From Anopheles merus (taxonomy: Eukaryota; Arthropoda; Insecta; Diptera; Culicidae): a stretch of DNA of 64,000 nucleotides. A program made the position numbers and the translations under genes. The stretch covers positions 24,162,315 to 24,226,314 of the forward strand of contig NC_054081.1 in the NCBI RefSeq assembly GCF_017562075.2, read 5' to 3'. Under the pieces are notes generated by a model. That model was not told where the DNA came from. It saw only the letters and a program-made list of their open reading frames with translations, and did no database searches. Position 1 is the stretch's first letter, and every line of letters starts with the position of its first letter. Shown piece by piece: positions 43,173-54,503 of this stretch.

Positions 43173-43684
43173 TTATCAAAGAAGGACCCTTCTGAAGCTC
43201 CCCTTTTGGCCAAATGGTCTGCCTGTACATTTCCTGGTATACCACAATGAGCAGGCAACCATACCAGAGATATGCGAAACGACTTTTCAAACAGTGAGCT
43301 TAAAACTTTTACAATTTCTTTCACAAAATGGTCTGGGCTCTTAACAGCCTTCACAGATTTTAATGCTTCAATAGCGCTCAGGCTGTCTGAAAAAATTACA
43401 TATTGATCCGCAGGGCATGCACTTATCAATAATAAGGCATAAAAAACTGCGGCGAGCTCCGCTACATATGCTGAGCATGGTTGGCGTAATTTAAAGAATG
43501 CTTCGGAACACATGTTGTATACACCAAAACCAATGCCCTGCTCTGATGAGGATCCGTCAGTATAAAAATGGTTACTATTAGCATAGCAATGTTTCTCCAC
43601 AAATTTTCTGGGAATTATCATCCGGCGAAGGTTATCGGGGATACCTTGAATTTCCTCCTTCAATGAGGTATCTACACTTTAAAT
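43173..43684 (-). pseudogene. I-type LINE RNase H domain
   Basis: Catalytic residues are visible: Asp in FYTDGSSSEQG (about 43570), Glu in YVAELAAVFYAL (about 43465), Asp in VIFSDSLSAIEAL (about 43400) and Asp in GNVQADHLAK (about 43220). The block is in the same phase as the upstream RT, separated by a TAA at 43679-43681. It is cut at 43173 by the solo LTR; the remaining frame to 43121 is LTR sequence. Confidence 0.85.
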
Positions 43685-44520
43685 GGAACTACAGGACTCT
43701 GGTAAGCTGGCACTAGTTATACTTTGAGAAGTACTAGGGTGCACCTGTAAGGAAACAAAATCACGATAGACCTTCATAATTTTGCATTTAGAACCTATCT
43801 CTTGCAGTGTTTCAAAGTTCTCAATTATCAAAGGATTTGATACTGTAGAGCGGACGAAAAGGCGAAGTGATAGTAGCTCAAAACGTAGCTTTAGCGGCAT
43901 CACTCCGGACATCACTTCAAATGACATGTTGTGAGTCGACTTCATGCTACCTATCGCGATTCTAAGACAGCGATACTGAATCCTCTCAAGTCGGATTAAA
44001 TGCAACTTGGCTGCCCAGTGGAAGCATATGCAACCATACTCCAAGACGGACAGCATCGTAGTCTTATATAGGTTAAGGACGTCTTTGGGGTGTGCTCCCC
44101 ACCAGAGTCCGGTAATCGTTCTGAGAAAATTAATTCTTCTTGTACACTTCTGTACCAGATAGTCAATATGTGTCCTCCATACATTTTTGCTATCAAATCA
44201 AACCCCTAGGTATCGAAAAGATCTGGCAATGGATATCTTTTTACCATACAAAAAGATATCGACCTTTGGGTCAACCAAATTCAAGCGTCTATTACTCTCA
44301 GTGTTGTAAAAGAAAGAGAATATCAGCTTTTCATTTTTCTCTGGAGAAAACTCGATACCCAGGTTTGTGGCCCACACTTCTAAATTGTTTAGTGTGGTTT
44401 GCAAAGGACTTTGAAGGTCGGCGATGTTGTTGCTGGCGACTGATACAACACCGTCGTCCGCCAATTGCCTAAGGCTACAGTCAGGTGCAAGGCAAGTATC
44501 TATATCGTTGACATAAACGA
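43679..44520 (-). pseudogene. I-type LINE RT, palm end and thumb
   Basis: Begins at the CR1 insertion with YVNDIDTCLAPDC and has LADDGVV where YADD is usual (about 44450), then GIEFSPEKNEKL, FRYLGV, a TGA at 44198-44200, and in the same phase LSVLEYGCICFHWAAK and LERIQYRCLRIAIG. It continues the RT cut at 49155. The Tyr-to-Leu change in the catalytic box may be decay or lineage-specific. Confidence 0.8.
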
Positions 44521-44804
44521 TACTTGATATAGATAAGTTTGACGTTTGACGTTTAACGTAAAAGTCGCATTCGCATTTCGCTCTGTATATTTTCTTGAAA
44601 ATCGCGCTGTTTATCACACTATTTTCCGGTTTCTGTATAATCACAGTATTTTAGAACACCGTTCCATTATCGTTCAATAGTGCGTTTATCTCTGCTGACC
44701 AAAAAATTCGCGTAAATTTCGTTTTTCGGATCGCATCTGAGTTCGCGCGTCGTAACCGCCATCGCTCTTGTTGCTGCAACGAAAACCTGCACCGCTCCCG
44801 TATA

Positions 44805-45806
44805 ATGGCCCGTATTTGCAACGCCTGCACTATGGAAATTGTGGAGGCATCTATCAGCTGCTGCCTGTGCGACTCTCCATTTCACCAGCGCTGCACTTCG
44901 GTTCCTGCTGATCTGTTCCTGCGCATTGCGGAATATAAACAATTACACTGGTGCTGTATTGGCTGCAACAACGTATTTATGAATCCGCGCACCAAGTTCG
45001 TAAAAGACGCAGCCATGCAATCTGGCTTCCAGGCGGCAATTACAACAGTAGCCGAAAGCATCAAGACCGTTATGGAGCCATTGACTAACGAAATCAAAAC
45101 TGGGTTTGCACGGATGAGCCAACTTGATCTAAAAACTCCACGTAGCAGTCACCCTCCCGCAAAAATTCGTCGCATAAATCGGTCAAAACGTTTGTTCTCG
45201 GAAGTCGCTACTGACAACCGTACGTTGTTTACATTTGGCGCCAGACCCATCAACACCCAAAACAATAACAACCAGAACCAACATAATAAGCCGATCGATG
45301 ATATGTATCGCAAAAATCGAGCTCCACCCATGATCACAGGCACAAACAAAGATACAACTACATTTCTGATTAAAATAGTCCCCGCTCAGTCTACGGTGCA
45401 GAAGTGCGCATTGTATATTTCCCGGTTCGCTCCAGATACATCCAGTCACCAAATAGAGTAAATGGTCTAACATGCTTTGACCATTGAGGATGTCACTGCA
45501 TATTGCCTTGTACGACAAGGCACAAACACAGCAACACTTCCATTTCTATCATTTAAGGTGTTTGTGCCTCTTACTCAACGTGAAAGGGCTCTTTCCCCCG
45601 ATACTTGGCCGCTTGGTCTATCGGTGCGTGAATTTGTCGACTACCGAGCTCAACAACCAGGTGCAAATTTTCGTCTACCGCCAATGAGACTTTCAACACC
45701 CACAACCCTATCTACAGCGCAGGATATTCGATCACCACAGCTGTTGGATCACACAATACTTTCAGCACACACTCCACGCACTTCACCCACACCGCAAACC
45801 CACTAA
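44805..45806 (+). pseudogene. CR1/T1-like ORF1 with PHD-like zinc finger
   Basis: Starts at Met in MARICNACTMEIVEA. Residues 5-53 have a C4HC3 spacing (CNAC, CCLCDSPFHQRC, WCCIGC), a PHD-type finger as in CR1-group ORF1 proteins. The C-terminal part has ALYISRFAPDTSSHQIE and, after two stops and a local frame disturbance at 45459-45480, LTIEDVTAYCLV, FKVFV and WPLGLSVREF, the conserved ORF1 C-terminal domain. The protein probably binds element RNA. The same disturbance appears in copy 2. Confidence 0.8.
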
Positions 45807-46152
45807 TTATCAACACCGATAAACAATTCACACACATCACGCACACTCGCACGCTCGCTAATCAGCTCTACACCGCATATGAGCCAAATAACGCCGAAAC
45901 AACTTTTGTTGATAATTTACGCACTCACCTGATGATTGTTCCTCCAACAACAAACAACTTTACCACCACTGAAGCAGTCTGTAGTAACGGCATCTCGTGT
46001 AGGCTACTTAACGATCGTGAACCCAACACTACGCAACTTCAGCAGCACTATTGCTACAGTACAGATCCTACACTCACACAAACGCACGACGGTCATGTCA
46101 TTCCTGCAGGGGTTGCCTCCTTATTATTTACTGATTATTATTTACTGACGAT

Positions 46153-46881
46153 TTGTTATTTTTATATCAAAATGTAAGAGGACTAAAAACTAAATGTCAT
46201 GAGGTATTCGATTATGTTTCTACTACTCATTACGACGTCATTATCCTGACTGAAACATGGTTGGACTCCTCTATTAACTCGTCACAGTTGTTTCCGGACC
46301 ATTATATCGTCTTCAGAAAGGACCGTAATGACAGAAATAGTAGGAAAACCAAAGGTGGTGGGGTTCTCATAGCTGTCGCCTCACATTTGCGAGTACTCTT
46401 ATGTTCTACATCAGACACTGTCGAGCAACTTTGGTTAAAGATTTACAGCATTAAGAAAACGTATGTTATCGGCGCAATGTATGTTCCTCCTGACATGACA
46501 AATAACACGTCGGTTATTCACACAATCTGTTCAACTATTGACGACGTAGCGTGTAAAGCTAATGAAATGTGTTTGTTATTCGGGGACTTCAATTTGTCAA
46601 ACCTGAATTGGATACCCGATGAAACAAATCCACTTATGCTCCAAGTTGACTACGAATGCTCGAGGATCACGGACAACTGTCGCCTTCTTCTTGATTGTAT
46701 GAATAGCAACGGACTATACCAGATTAACAAAATTCATAATGCGTCGAATAACTACCTCGATTTGATCTTTGTATGCGACGATACCCTGCAACAATGCTCT
46801 TCACCGGCAATAACACCCTTCCCCATAGTTGCTATTGATGGCTATCATCCGCCTATAGAGCTATGCTGCCGAACGGCTTAG
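46153..46881 (+). pseudogene. CR1/T1-like ORF2 endonuclease domain
   Basis: Motifs FLYQNVRGLKTKC (about 46155), YDVIILTETWLD, GGGVLIAVASH, CLLFGDFNLSNLNW (about 46575) and the final IDGYHPPIEL (about 46840), with His in the SDHxP-equivalent position. A missing C near 46865 shifts the frame; copy 2 has the C and reads through to LPNGLAKAEHH. Confidence 0.85.
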
Positions 46882-48995
46882 CCAAAGCAGAACATCACAC
46901 AACATCACATCAAGAATCAGGCATGCTCGACTACAGTCGCACAAACTTCTTGATTCTAAATGATCTACTGCAATCCTCTGACTGGTCATTCCTTGATGGA
47001 AACCCGGACGTAAACCATGCACTCGATATGTTCAATCGGAAATTTACGGTACATTTATCTGCCTGCTGCCCTATAAAACGCCCACGACAGGGTCCACCGT
47101 GGGGTAATGCTCAATTACGCCGTTTAAAACGAAACAAATCTTCCTGCTATCGGTTTTACCAAAACAATGGAACTCAACAATCGAGATTGCGGTTCATCGC
47201 AGCACACAATGTATATAGAAGCTATAATAGACAACTACACTCTCGTTTTTTGATTCGTATACAGTTCAGCTTAAGAAGAAAACCGAAAAAATTTTGGAGG
47301 TATGTCGACACAAAACGGAAAAACAGCTCCTTGCCAGCTATAGTTTCCTTTAATGGAACAACTTCGTGTACCAAAGAGGAAACCTGCAATTTATTTGCCG
47401 ATCGTTTCATGAGCTCGTTTGCCACTGAAGCTCCTGGCTTCTCATTGGATGCTGCTCTCAACAACGTGCCCTCCGACGCTGTCGATGTTAATGTGCGTGA
47501 CATAAACATCTCCAGAGATTCTGTGCTAAAGGCGCTCAAGCAGGTCAAACCATCCTACAACCCTGGACCTGATGGTTTTCCAACCGCAGTTCTTGCCAAA
47601 TGTAGCGAAGTTTTGGCCGGACCTCTGGCTCGTATCTTCACACTCTCGCTCAATCAGCGTATGTTTCCAGGAGCATGGAAATCGTCCTACATGTTTCCTG
47701 TGCATAAAAAGGGGGATAAGAGCTTAGTGGAAAACTACCGTGGTATTACTACTTTGCCTGCAGGTGCTAAGGTTTTTGAAGTCGTCGTCCAGAACTCGCT
47801 CTTGAACTGTTGCCGCTCGCTGATATCAACACGCCAACACGGGTTCTTCCCTCGCCGCAGTGTGACCACTAATTTGGTGGAGTTTGTATCTCACTGCCAT
47901 GCTGCATTCGCTTCGGGAGCCCAGATGGATGTCATCTATACCGACCTTAAGGCTGCCTTTGATCGGGTGAATCATCGCTTGCTGTTGGCGAAGCTTGCTC
48001 GTCTTGGAATCTCTATCCCTTTAGTTGAGTGGTTCGAATCTTATCTCACCAATCGTCGATATCGCGTGAAAGTTGAATGTATGACATCTAGGGAATTCGT
48101 GAGTTGTTCAGGCGTGCCACAGGGTAGTAACCTTGGACCTTTGCTGTTTTCTCTATTTTTCAATGACGTTACTACTGTAGTAAGGGAATCTGAATGTTTA
48201 TTGTATGCGGACGATCTTAGACTTTTTTTTCCTGTGAGGTGTTTTGGTGATTGTCTTGTCCTGCAAGCATCGATCGACTCTTTTTCTGACTGGTGTCTGA
48301 ACAACGACCTACAAATTTCTGTTGATAAATGTTTGTCCATGTCGTTTCACCGTTCTAATTGTCCAATAGTGTTTAACTACTGCATCTCCGGTACACAATT
48401 ACAACGACACAGTGCAGTAAAAGACTTAGGAGTTACCCTTGACCGTAAACTTGACTTTCATGTGCACCATAACGAACTTATTGATAGAGCGAACAGAATG
48501 CTAGGATTTATACGCAGGCAGTCGAGAGAATTCTCCGACCCACATTGTCTTGTCGCACTCTACAAATCACTAGTCAGATCCATCTTAGAATACTCCTCAG
48601 TAGTTTGGTGCCCATCGTCGTCGTTATGGTCGAATAAGATTGAGTCAGTGCAGAAAAAATTCACCCGTTTGGTCTTACGGTTCACACCCTGGCGTAACGT
48701 AGCAGCAAGACCTAGTTATCATGCCCGGTGTTTAATTTTTGGACTCGAGTCTCTCGCTACTCGTCGCGAAACGGCGCAAATCTTGTTTATGAAAAAAATC
48801 ATCCTAGGAGAGATAGATTCACCGGACCTTTTAGCTAGAGTTAATTTCCACGTACCTGCTCGTATTTTAAGAAACTTTAGGCTACTAAGAGTTGACCAAA
48901 CTAGACGTGCATATAGCGATAATGAACCTTTGACTGCGATGGCTTTTAGATTTAATGCACATTATGACTCTTTTGACTGGAATTCCCTAAGTTAA
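46863..48995 (+). pseudogene. CR1/T1-like ORF2 reverse transcriptase domain
   Basis: 710 residues open. RT motifs: SYNPGPDGFPTAVLAKC (about 47545), YMFPVHKKGDKS, NYRGITTLPAGAKVFE, QHGFFPRRSVTTNL, VIYTDLKAAFDRVNH, GVPQGSNLGPLLF and the catalytic LLYADDLRLFF (about 48200). Then LGVTLDRKLDFH and LYKSLVRSILEYSSVVW. This part alone would be intact; its frame is lost only at the endonuclease junction. The fragment at 5319-5595 belongs to a related copy. Confidence 0.9.
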
Positions 48996-49154
48996 CCTGT
49001 TTTCTTGCTGTGATACTCTGTGTTATTTATTTTGTGCTGATGTTACATTGTACCGTGATGCTTTATGTTATTATAAGTTTAGTTTATAAGATCAGTGATA
49101 AGGCCAATGATGGCCAATCACTTAACATTTACAAATAAACAATAAACAATAAAA

Positions 49155-50434
49155 ATTGTACAGCAAGGGGCTCAAACAGGACCCTTGTGGTAGTTCATAG
49201 TAACTGACTCTCCGAATTTTCATGTGACCATTGTCGAAATTCATTGCCTTTTCCGAAAGGAGGTTGAATAAGACGTTATTCAGTCTTGGAGTTAAACCCG
49301 CAGATTCTAACTTTTGACACAGAACATTGACTGATACTGAGTCAAAAGCCCCCTTGATGTCAAGAAATACAGAAATCATTTCTGTACGAGAATGAGCCAT
49401 CTCGATGTCGGATACAAGCAGCGCCAAGCTATTGTTGATACCCCTGCCTTTGCGAAAGCCAAATTGGGTACTTGACAAAAGGTCTTTGGATTCGAGCCAA
49501 TTGTCCAGTCTAAAAAGAATCATTTCTCAAATAGTTTTCGCAAGCAAGATAACATTGCTATCTGTCGGTAAGAATTATAGTCTGATGCCGGTTTGCCAGG
49601 TTTCAACAAGGTGACTACTTTCACTTCTCTCCACTCCAACAGGACGGTGTTAAGCTCCAATATAATGTTGAATAATCCCAACAGCCGTTTCCTCGCCAGA
49701 TCCGGCAGATTGTGGAGCAATTTGTTCCGAATCAGATCCAGTCCTGGAGACGAATTATTGCTGGAGTACAGAGTAAGCGATAGCTCAACCATTGTAAAAG
49801 GTGAATCCATTTGCGGATCACTCCCATGAGCACTCTGTTGAAATGGTGGTGCTTGAGCGAAATCAGGGCAGACTTTTTGTGCAAATGGCTCTAGCCATGC
49901 CCCAGAAACCTTTTCGCTCTCGTTTGTTGCTTTGCTGTTGCGCATCATTTTCGCCATACTCTGAAGCTCCGTTAGCGAAGTGGATGGCTTGAGGTTTTTG
50001 ACATACCTCGGCCAGTATGTTCTGTTTTTTGCTTTAAGCAAGTTTTTGCACCTACGCTCCAGGCCTCTATAATGGATGTATAGATCCATGGAACCGATGT
50101 CTCTATACCTGGCAAAAGCCTTCCGCTTCGCTGAGAATGCCGCTTTGCAATGCGCGTCCCACCAAGGAGTGGGTGGTCTTTTAAAAATCCTTGCCTGGGG
50201 GGCGGCCTCGTTTGGGCACCGATTTATCGCCATAACGAGATTTGTATACTCCTCATTTACGGAGAAACTGGGCTCTACGCGGTTTAGCAAAGCGGTCATT
50301 TGGTCGCCGTATTTCGTCCAGTCGATGTTCCTCGTTAGGTCACAATTAACGGGGACTTGATCGAATGTGCGACTCCTCTTGATAATCGAGATCTTTATTG
50401 GCAGATGGTCGCTGCCAAGCGGGTCTTGGATTAC
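49155..50434 (-). pseudogene. I-type LINE RT, fingers and palm start
   Basis: 50299-49520 contains PPTPWWDAHCKAAFSAKR, NNSSPGLDLIRNKLLH and WREVKVVTLLKPGK, then YRQIAMLSCLRKLFEK. A frameshift at about 49520 leads to 49523-49155 with STQFGFRKGRGINNSL, VFLDIKGAFDSVSV and ELPQGSCLSPLLYNF, where the CR1-like LINE interrupts it. Phase resumes at 44520. Confidence 0.85.
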
Positions 50435-51064
50435 CTACCACATAGAATCCAGCCCTAAAGACGATGAACAAAGAGATAGGTCTATTGCGCTGGGTCGTAC
50501 CATAGGTGAAGGCACCCTAGTTGCTTCGCCAGAGTTTAAAATCGTCAAACTGTATGTGTCGCAGATATCCCTAATAATTGGTGCACGATTATCGTCATGC
50601 GTGCAACCCCAATCTGATCCATGGGCGTTAAAGTCGACCAGGATGAAAAACGGTTTTGGTAGTACCGTTACTAGGGTTTCAAGATCCTTGTTGATCTTCT
50701 TTGGGTCCAGATTGGCTCCCGGTGGGATATAAATTGAAGCAATAGAAACGTCAAGATCCCCTAGCTTTGTCTGTATAGCGACGAATTCCATTCCCTCAGG
50801 TATGGGAAGGGGTATTCTGTAGAAGCTGTGACTACTTCGAATACCAATTAACACTCCCCCACCACGCGTATCATTAGCTGGATCATGTCGATCTTGACGA
50901 ATAATATTATATCCCGGGAAGGTAATATTTTTATCGGGTGAGAGCCAAGTTTCGCTTAGGGCAAATGCGTTACAATTGTGGTGGCCTATCAATACTTTAA
51001 AAGAGTCAATTTTTCCCAAAAAACTTCTGCAGTTCCACTGTAGTATAGTGGTCATTGGAGGCAT
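50435..51064 (-). pseudogene. I-type LINE endonuclease domain
   Basis: Starts near MTTILQWNCRSFLGK, then CNAFALSETWLSP, TRGGGVLIGIRSSH, FFILVDFNAHGSDWG and AIDLSLCSS. A stop at 50435 precedes VIQDPLGSDHLPI, the last endonuclease motif, in the same phase, so the stop is a nonsense change inside the domain. Confidence 0.85.
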
Positions 51065-51131
51065 TAATCATCCAAACGAACCATCATACTGAGACAAGGC
51101 CATTTTGATAACCACTGTCTGACCATTTCTC

Positions 51132-51836
51132 TTAGGAAAGGAAATGCCAGGGTATCAACCCGGAAAGAGGTTCCGGGAGGGAAAGGGAGTCAAGGAGAGA
51201 ATGTAAATTTCTGACAGGCTTGGGATGGATGGCCTGGAGAAAGATCTGGTTCACTAGGGAACGCCAGATTGCTGGGATTGGAAGGGTTACGGGAACGTGG
51301 ATGGGTGCGAGCGTCACGGGGCGGTTTGGAGCCCTGGAGTTGGCGTGTTGCCGCGTTGTCGTGACATCGAGGTGCCTTTTTGGGGGAAGCTTTAACAATT
51401 TTTTTAAGGTCTTTTCGTTTAGAATTCGTGATGTACACAATCTTTTTATTCCATTTAATGGTGCCAGATTGGGCAACGGTTCATTACCCTCCAATAGGGA
51501 AAGGTTATCAAACGGATTCACACTTGAGGTCGACTTCAAAACATCGGCGTACGATCCTCTTGTATTCTGAAAGACGGCCCATTTGTGTTCTGATTGTTTT
51601 TTACGGTACACAGAACACAACGACATTTCGTGCCATTCTTGTTTGCAGTGAATGCATTTCTGGGTTTCGGCCTTGCATTCGGATGTTGAATGCGATCCCT
51701 TGCATTTGCCACACTTCACGGAGTTTGTGCAGTAAGGCTCGGAATGTCCAATCTGGCTACATTTTGTGCAGCATGCTATTTTTTGCACAAACGGCCGACG
51801 GATGGGCACTCTGAGTCCTTCAAGGTACAGCGTGTT
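51132..51836 (-). pseudogene. I-type LINE ORF1 (Gag), C-terminal part with CCHC knuckles
   Basis: From the R1 insertion point (TLYLEGLRVPIRRPF at about 51835) it continues to three zinc knuckles: CTKCSQIGHSEPYC, CGKCKGSHSTSEC and CIHCKQEWHEMSLC (about 51770-51625), then a basic tail. Three knuckles in ORF1 are typical of I-group LINEs. Everything in this frame right of 51837 belongs to the inserted R1-like LINE. Confidence 0.85.
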
Positions 51837-53055
51837 GCCGCTCGAAGGACTACGAGCGGACATCATCGGGTTTGCTGACGACGTGGCCTTCACATTTTTG
51901 GGAAGGACCACGGAACAGGTCAGCGCGTTAGCAACGGCTAACCTGGAGAGGATCGAGCGGTGGTTGCAAGGAGTCGGTTTGGAACTTGCCCACCAAAAGA
52001 CCGGGTTCATGATCTTTTGTACCCATCATGTCCCGCAGCTCGCAGAGCTACAAGCGGGCGGTCACTCGATCCAATCCACGGAAACGCTGAAATACCTGGG
52101 AGTGGACCTCTGCCGCAAACAGCACCACAGCCGGCATCTGGAGAGGGTGGTCAATAAGGCTTCACGGATTACGAATGCCTTGACCTGCCTGATGCCGAAT
52201 AAGCGTGGTCCTAAGAGCCGCAGTAGGAGACAGCTCGTAAACGTCGGCAACAGTATCATCCGATACGGAGTTGCCACCTGGGGGCGATGGGTCTTAGATA
52301 AGGAGACCCATCGCAAATCGGTCCAAAGGGCGCATCGACCGGGGGCTCTCCGAGTCGCCAGCGCCTTCCAGACCGTATCCTATGATGCCGCTTGCGTTGT
52401 CGCCAACACCACCCCGTTAGTCCTCCTCATGCAGGAGGATATCCGCTGCCACGACGAAAAGGTAGCGAGTGGTGGCGTTCAATCGGACATACGGAAGCGA
52501 CAACGGGAGGAAACGATGAGGCGCTGGCAGGACCAGTGGACAACGGGTGCAGGGCAACCAGGAGCACCAGGATTGAAGACGAGGAGACTGATCCCAGACA
52601 TTAATCTCTGGGTCAGCCGCAAGCATGGGGAAGTCGACTTTTTCCTCACCCAGCTTCTCACGGGGCACGGGTTCTTGCGCTCCTATTTCGTCGAGAAAGG
52701 CATCCTGGATGGCTCGCCCAACTGCCCCGAATGTGGGGACGCCGTGGAAGACGTGGAACACGTGCTGTTCCACTGTCCACGGTTCGATCGGATCCGGAAC
52801 GAGATGCAGCAGCGGTGCCATTCCCGAGTAACAATGGATAACATTGTCTCGGAAATGTGCGCCCGCAGCGATACGTGGGAGGCCGTCCGCGCCGCCGCCA
52901 GGACAATCTTCTCCACTCTCCAAGCGAGATGGGATGTCGAGCGTCCACCAACGGCAAGGCGACGCAGGCGGGCCAGACGGCGGGCGAGGGACGCAAATGG
53001 CGGTCCTTCAGGCCCTGCGGCACGGCAACAACCCGTGCCACAAGGGCCACCGTAA
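51837..53055 (+). pseudogene. R1-type ORF2 C-terminal fragment
   Basis: Open from the junction: catalytic GFADDVAF (about 51868), GLELAHQKTGFMIF, LKYLGVDLC, YGVATWGRW and AHRPGALRVASAFQTVS; then the C-terminal zinc motif CPECGDAVEDVEHVLFHC (CX2CX8HX4C, about 52720) and an Arg-rich tail ending at 53055. No stop interrupts it, but it lacks endonuclease and most of RT, so it is dead on arrival. Confidence 0.9.
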
Positions 53056-53455
53056 GTTGGAAAGTTACTCATCTTTCTTCTCTTTTCGTTTCTTTCCAGC
53101 TTTCTTTTTCTCTTCTCTCTTCTATTTTCAGCTGTTTCTATCTCTTTTCTGTTTTCTTGTTTCCTCTATCCAAATTTCATTTCAGGAGAACTGCCTTACG
53201 TGCTTGGAGTGGTGACCAACGATGCAGACCCCCCATTGCCCACCCGAAGTGTGGGCGATAGGATCACAGGGACCGCGTCGCACCACGGAAAGCAGCGTAA
53301 TAAGCAGCATCAGCAGACCAGATCGCCGCAGAAGATGCGTCGTGAGCCAGGGTGCAACCGCACACACGACTCCGCATGAAGTAATACGCACCACAGCGTA
53401 CCGGCCGGGTTGGGTAAGTCGGAGAGGGGGATGGAATATGCTCACTCTTCGTTAA

Positions 53456-53499
<44 letters not shown>
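51837..53499 (+). mobile_element. R1-clade LINE, 5' truncated, with poly(A) and TSD
   Basis: 5'-truncated LINE with ORF2 C-terminal coding (to 53055), 3' UTR (53056-53456) and a 43-base A tail (53457-53499). The target duplication GGTACAGCGTGTT is perfect at 51824-51836 and 53500-53512 (15 bp if the preceding AA is counted). Truncation occurs just before the RT catalytic box. Removing it restores the I-type LINE Gag frame. The long pure A tail and perfect TSD suggest recent insertion. Confidence 0.95.
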
Positions 53500-53501
<2 letters not shown>

Positions 53502-53512
53502 TACAGCGTGTT

Positions 53513-54130
53513 TGGCAGGACTATACCCTCGAAGGTGATCCGGAGTGAAGAAGTCTCACGGAACACCTTCTTTCCATCAACCGCACTTGAAGCGTAAACC
53601 TTTTTCGCTTCAAGGACCTTTACCCGAGGGGAGGATTAGTGTAGAAAAGCTCCTTGTCCGTACTTTAGGATATCCTCTAAGGGGTAATCTAAGTCATCTA
53701 TAACACCGATGACTTCCACCAATCCACCGGGTATATATACCGATAATCCTCCGTATAAGACGGATCGGCCGCTATAGCATTGGCTTGCATCCGGTCCTTT
53801 GCGGTGACACGTAGCTTATTTGGACGCGGGCGAAAGATGTCTAAGACACCAGGGTATTTTTTATATATCGATGCCATAATTGCTCTTACATCGAGCTGCT
53901 TATTTTTCGGCATGAAAAATACATCATGTATCCCGTTATAAGATGCGGGATACGTTCGAAATCTGGGACTCCCTTTCAACGATTGAACCGAATCACGGGA
54001 CGTTGAAGGTAAGGGCTCATTATTAGCCTTTTTTTTGCATTCTGTCCTGGTTCAGAACTTTTTCGCTTCACTGTAGTAAAGCCATCCTCCGATTCATCAT
54101 AGGCTCCGCCTCCATGAGAGATTCGGAGCG
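53513..54130 (-). pseudogene. I-type LINE ORF1 (Gag), N-terminal part
   Basis: From about 54120 the minus strand reads a charged region (GFTTVKRKSSEPGQNAKKK) to RTYPASYNGIHDVFFMP, then KKYPGVLDIFRPRPNKLRV, a stop and frameshift near 53698 and DDLDYPLEDILKYGQG. It continues to VFRETSSLRITFEGIVLPN at the R1 insertion point. This is the Gag RNA-recognition-like domain. The true start is not clear. Confidence 0.75.
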
Positions 54131-54179
54131 AGAGAAAGAAAGCCAACTGTGTGACGAGGAAGGATAGGTTAACAAGAGA

Positions 54180-54503
54180 GGATCACTTACCACAAATAGA
54201 CACACGGGAGCGAGAGTGCACGACGAACGAGCGCTACGCACCTGTCCGACGAATGCGCTTTACATTCACAAACCTACACTACAGTACACACACAGCGTGT
54301 ATACACGAACTGCACACAACTCTACGCACTACACACTGTACGCACTATACACTAAGCACAGAAAGCTTCCCGATTGTTCTCACACGAATTCCTTTGCAGT
54401 GCGTATGGTCGAGGTAAGTGGCCTGTTGTCCGGCACAAATTCCATCCACTTGAAGCGCGTATCGATCACGTCTGATTCGCTTCGTGGTTGGGAACAGAAT
54501 GAA
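54180..54503. other. Unassigned stretch with CA-rich repeats
   Basis: Short ACTACACAC-type words near 54280-54360; no recognised gene. It may include the LINE 5' UTR on its left side. Confidence 0.35.

Larger units (their letters stand above)
44522..49151 (+). mobile_element. CR1/T1-like LINE, copy 1, near full length
   Basis: ORF1 (44805-about 45806) with an N-terminal PHD-like finger; ORF2 (46153-48995) with endonuclease and RT; 3' end in repeated AATAAAC units (49131-49150). It sits in the I-type LINE RT between YNF and YVN codons. Flanking AAACGATAC (left, 44514-44522) and AAATTGTAC (right, about 49149-49158) could be a diverged TSD. The 5' edge is approximate. Defects: paired shifts around 45459-45480 and one missing C near 46865. 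Confidence 0.85.
42240..54130 (-). mobile_element. I-superfamily LINE with RNase H, split by three insertions
   Basis: Pieces in order on the minus strand: Gag with three CCHC knuckles (54130-53513 and 51836-51132), endonuclease (51064-50435), RT (50434-49155, 44520-43679), RNase H (43684-43173) and C-terminus (42352-42240). Insertions: R1-like LINE (51837-53499), CR1/T1-like LINE (about 44522-49151) and a 412-type solo LTR (42358-43172). A downstream RNase H places it in the I/LOA/Loner/Outcast group; the exact clade is not resolved. Confidence 0.9.

Noticed and set aside
44667..45518. Minus-strand frames opposite CR1/T1 ORF1
   Set aside because: Shadows of a recognised ORF1 with zinc finger; they recur in copy 2 only because the DNA is duplicated.
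52417..53072. Minus-strand frames over the R1-like ORF2
   Set aside because: GC-rich antisense shadows with no motifs.
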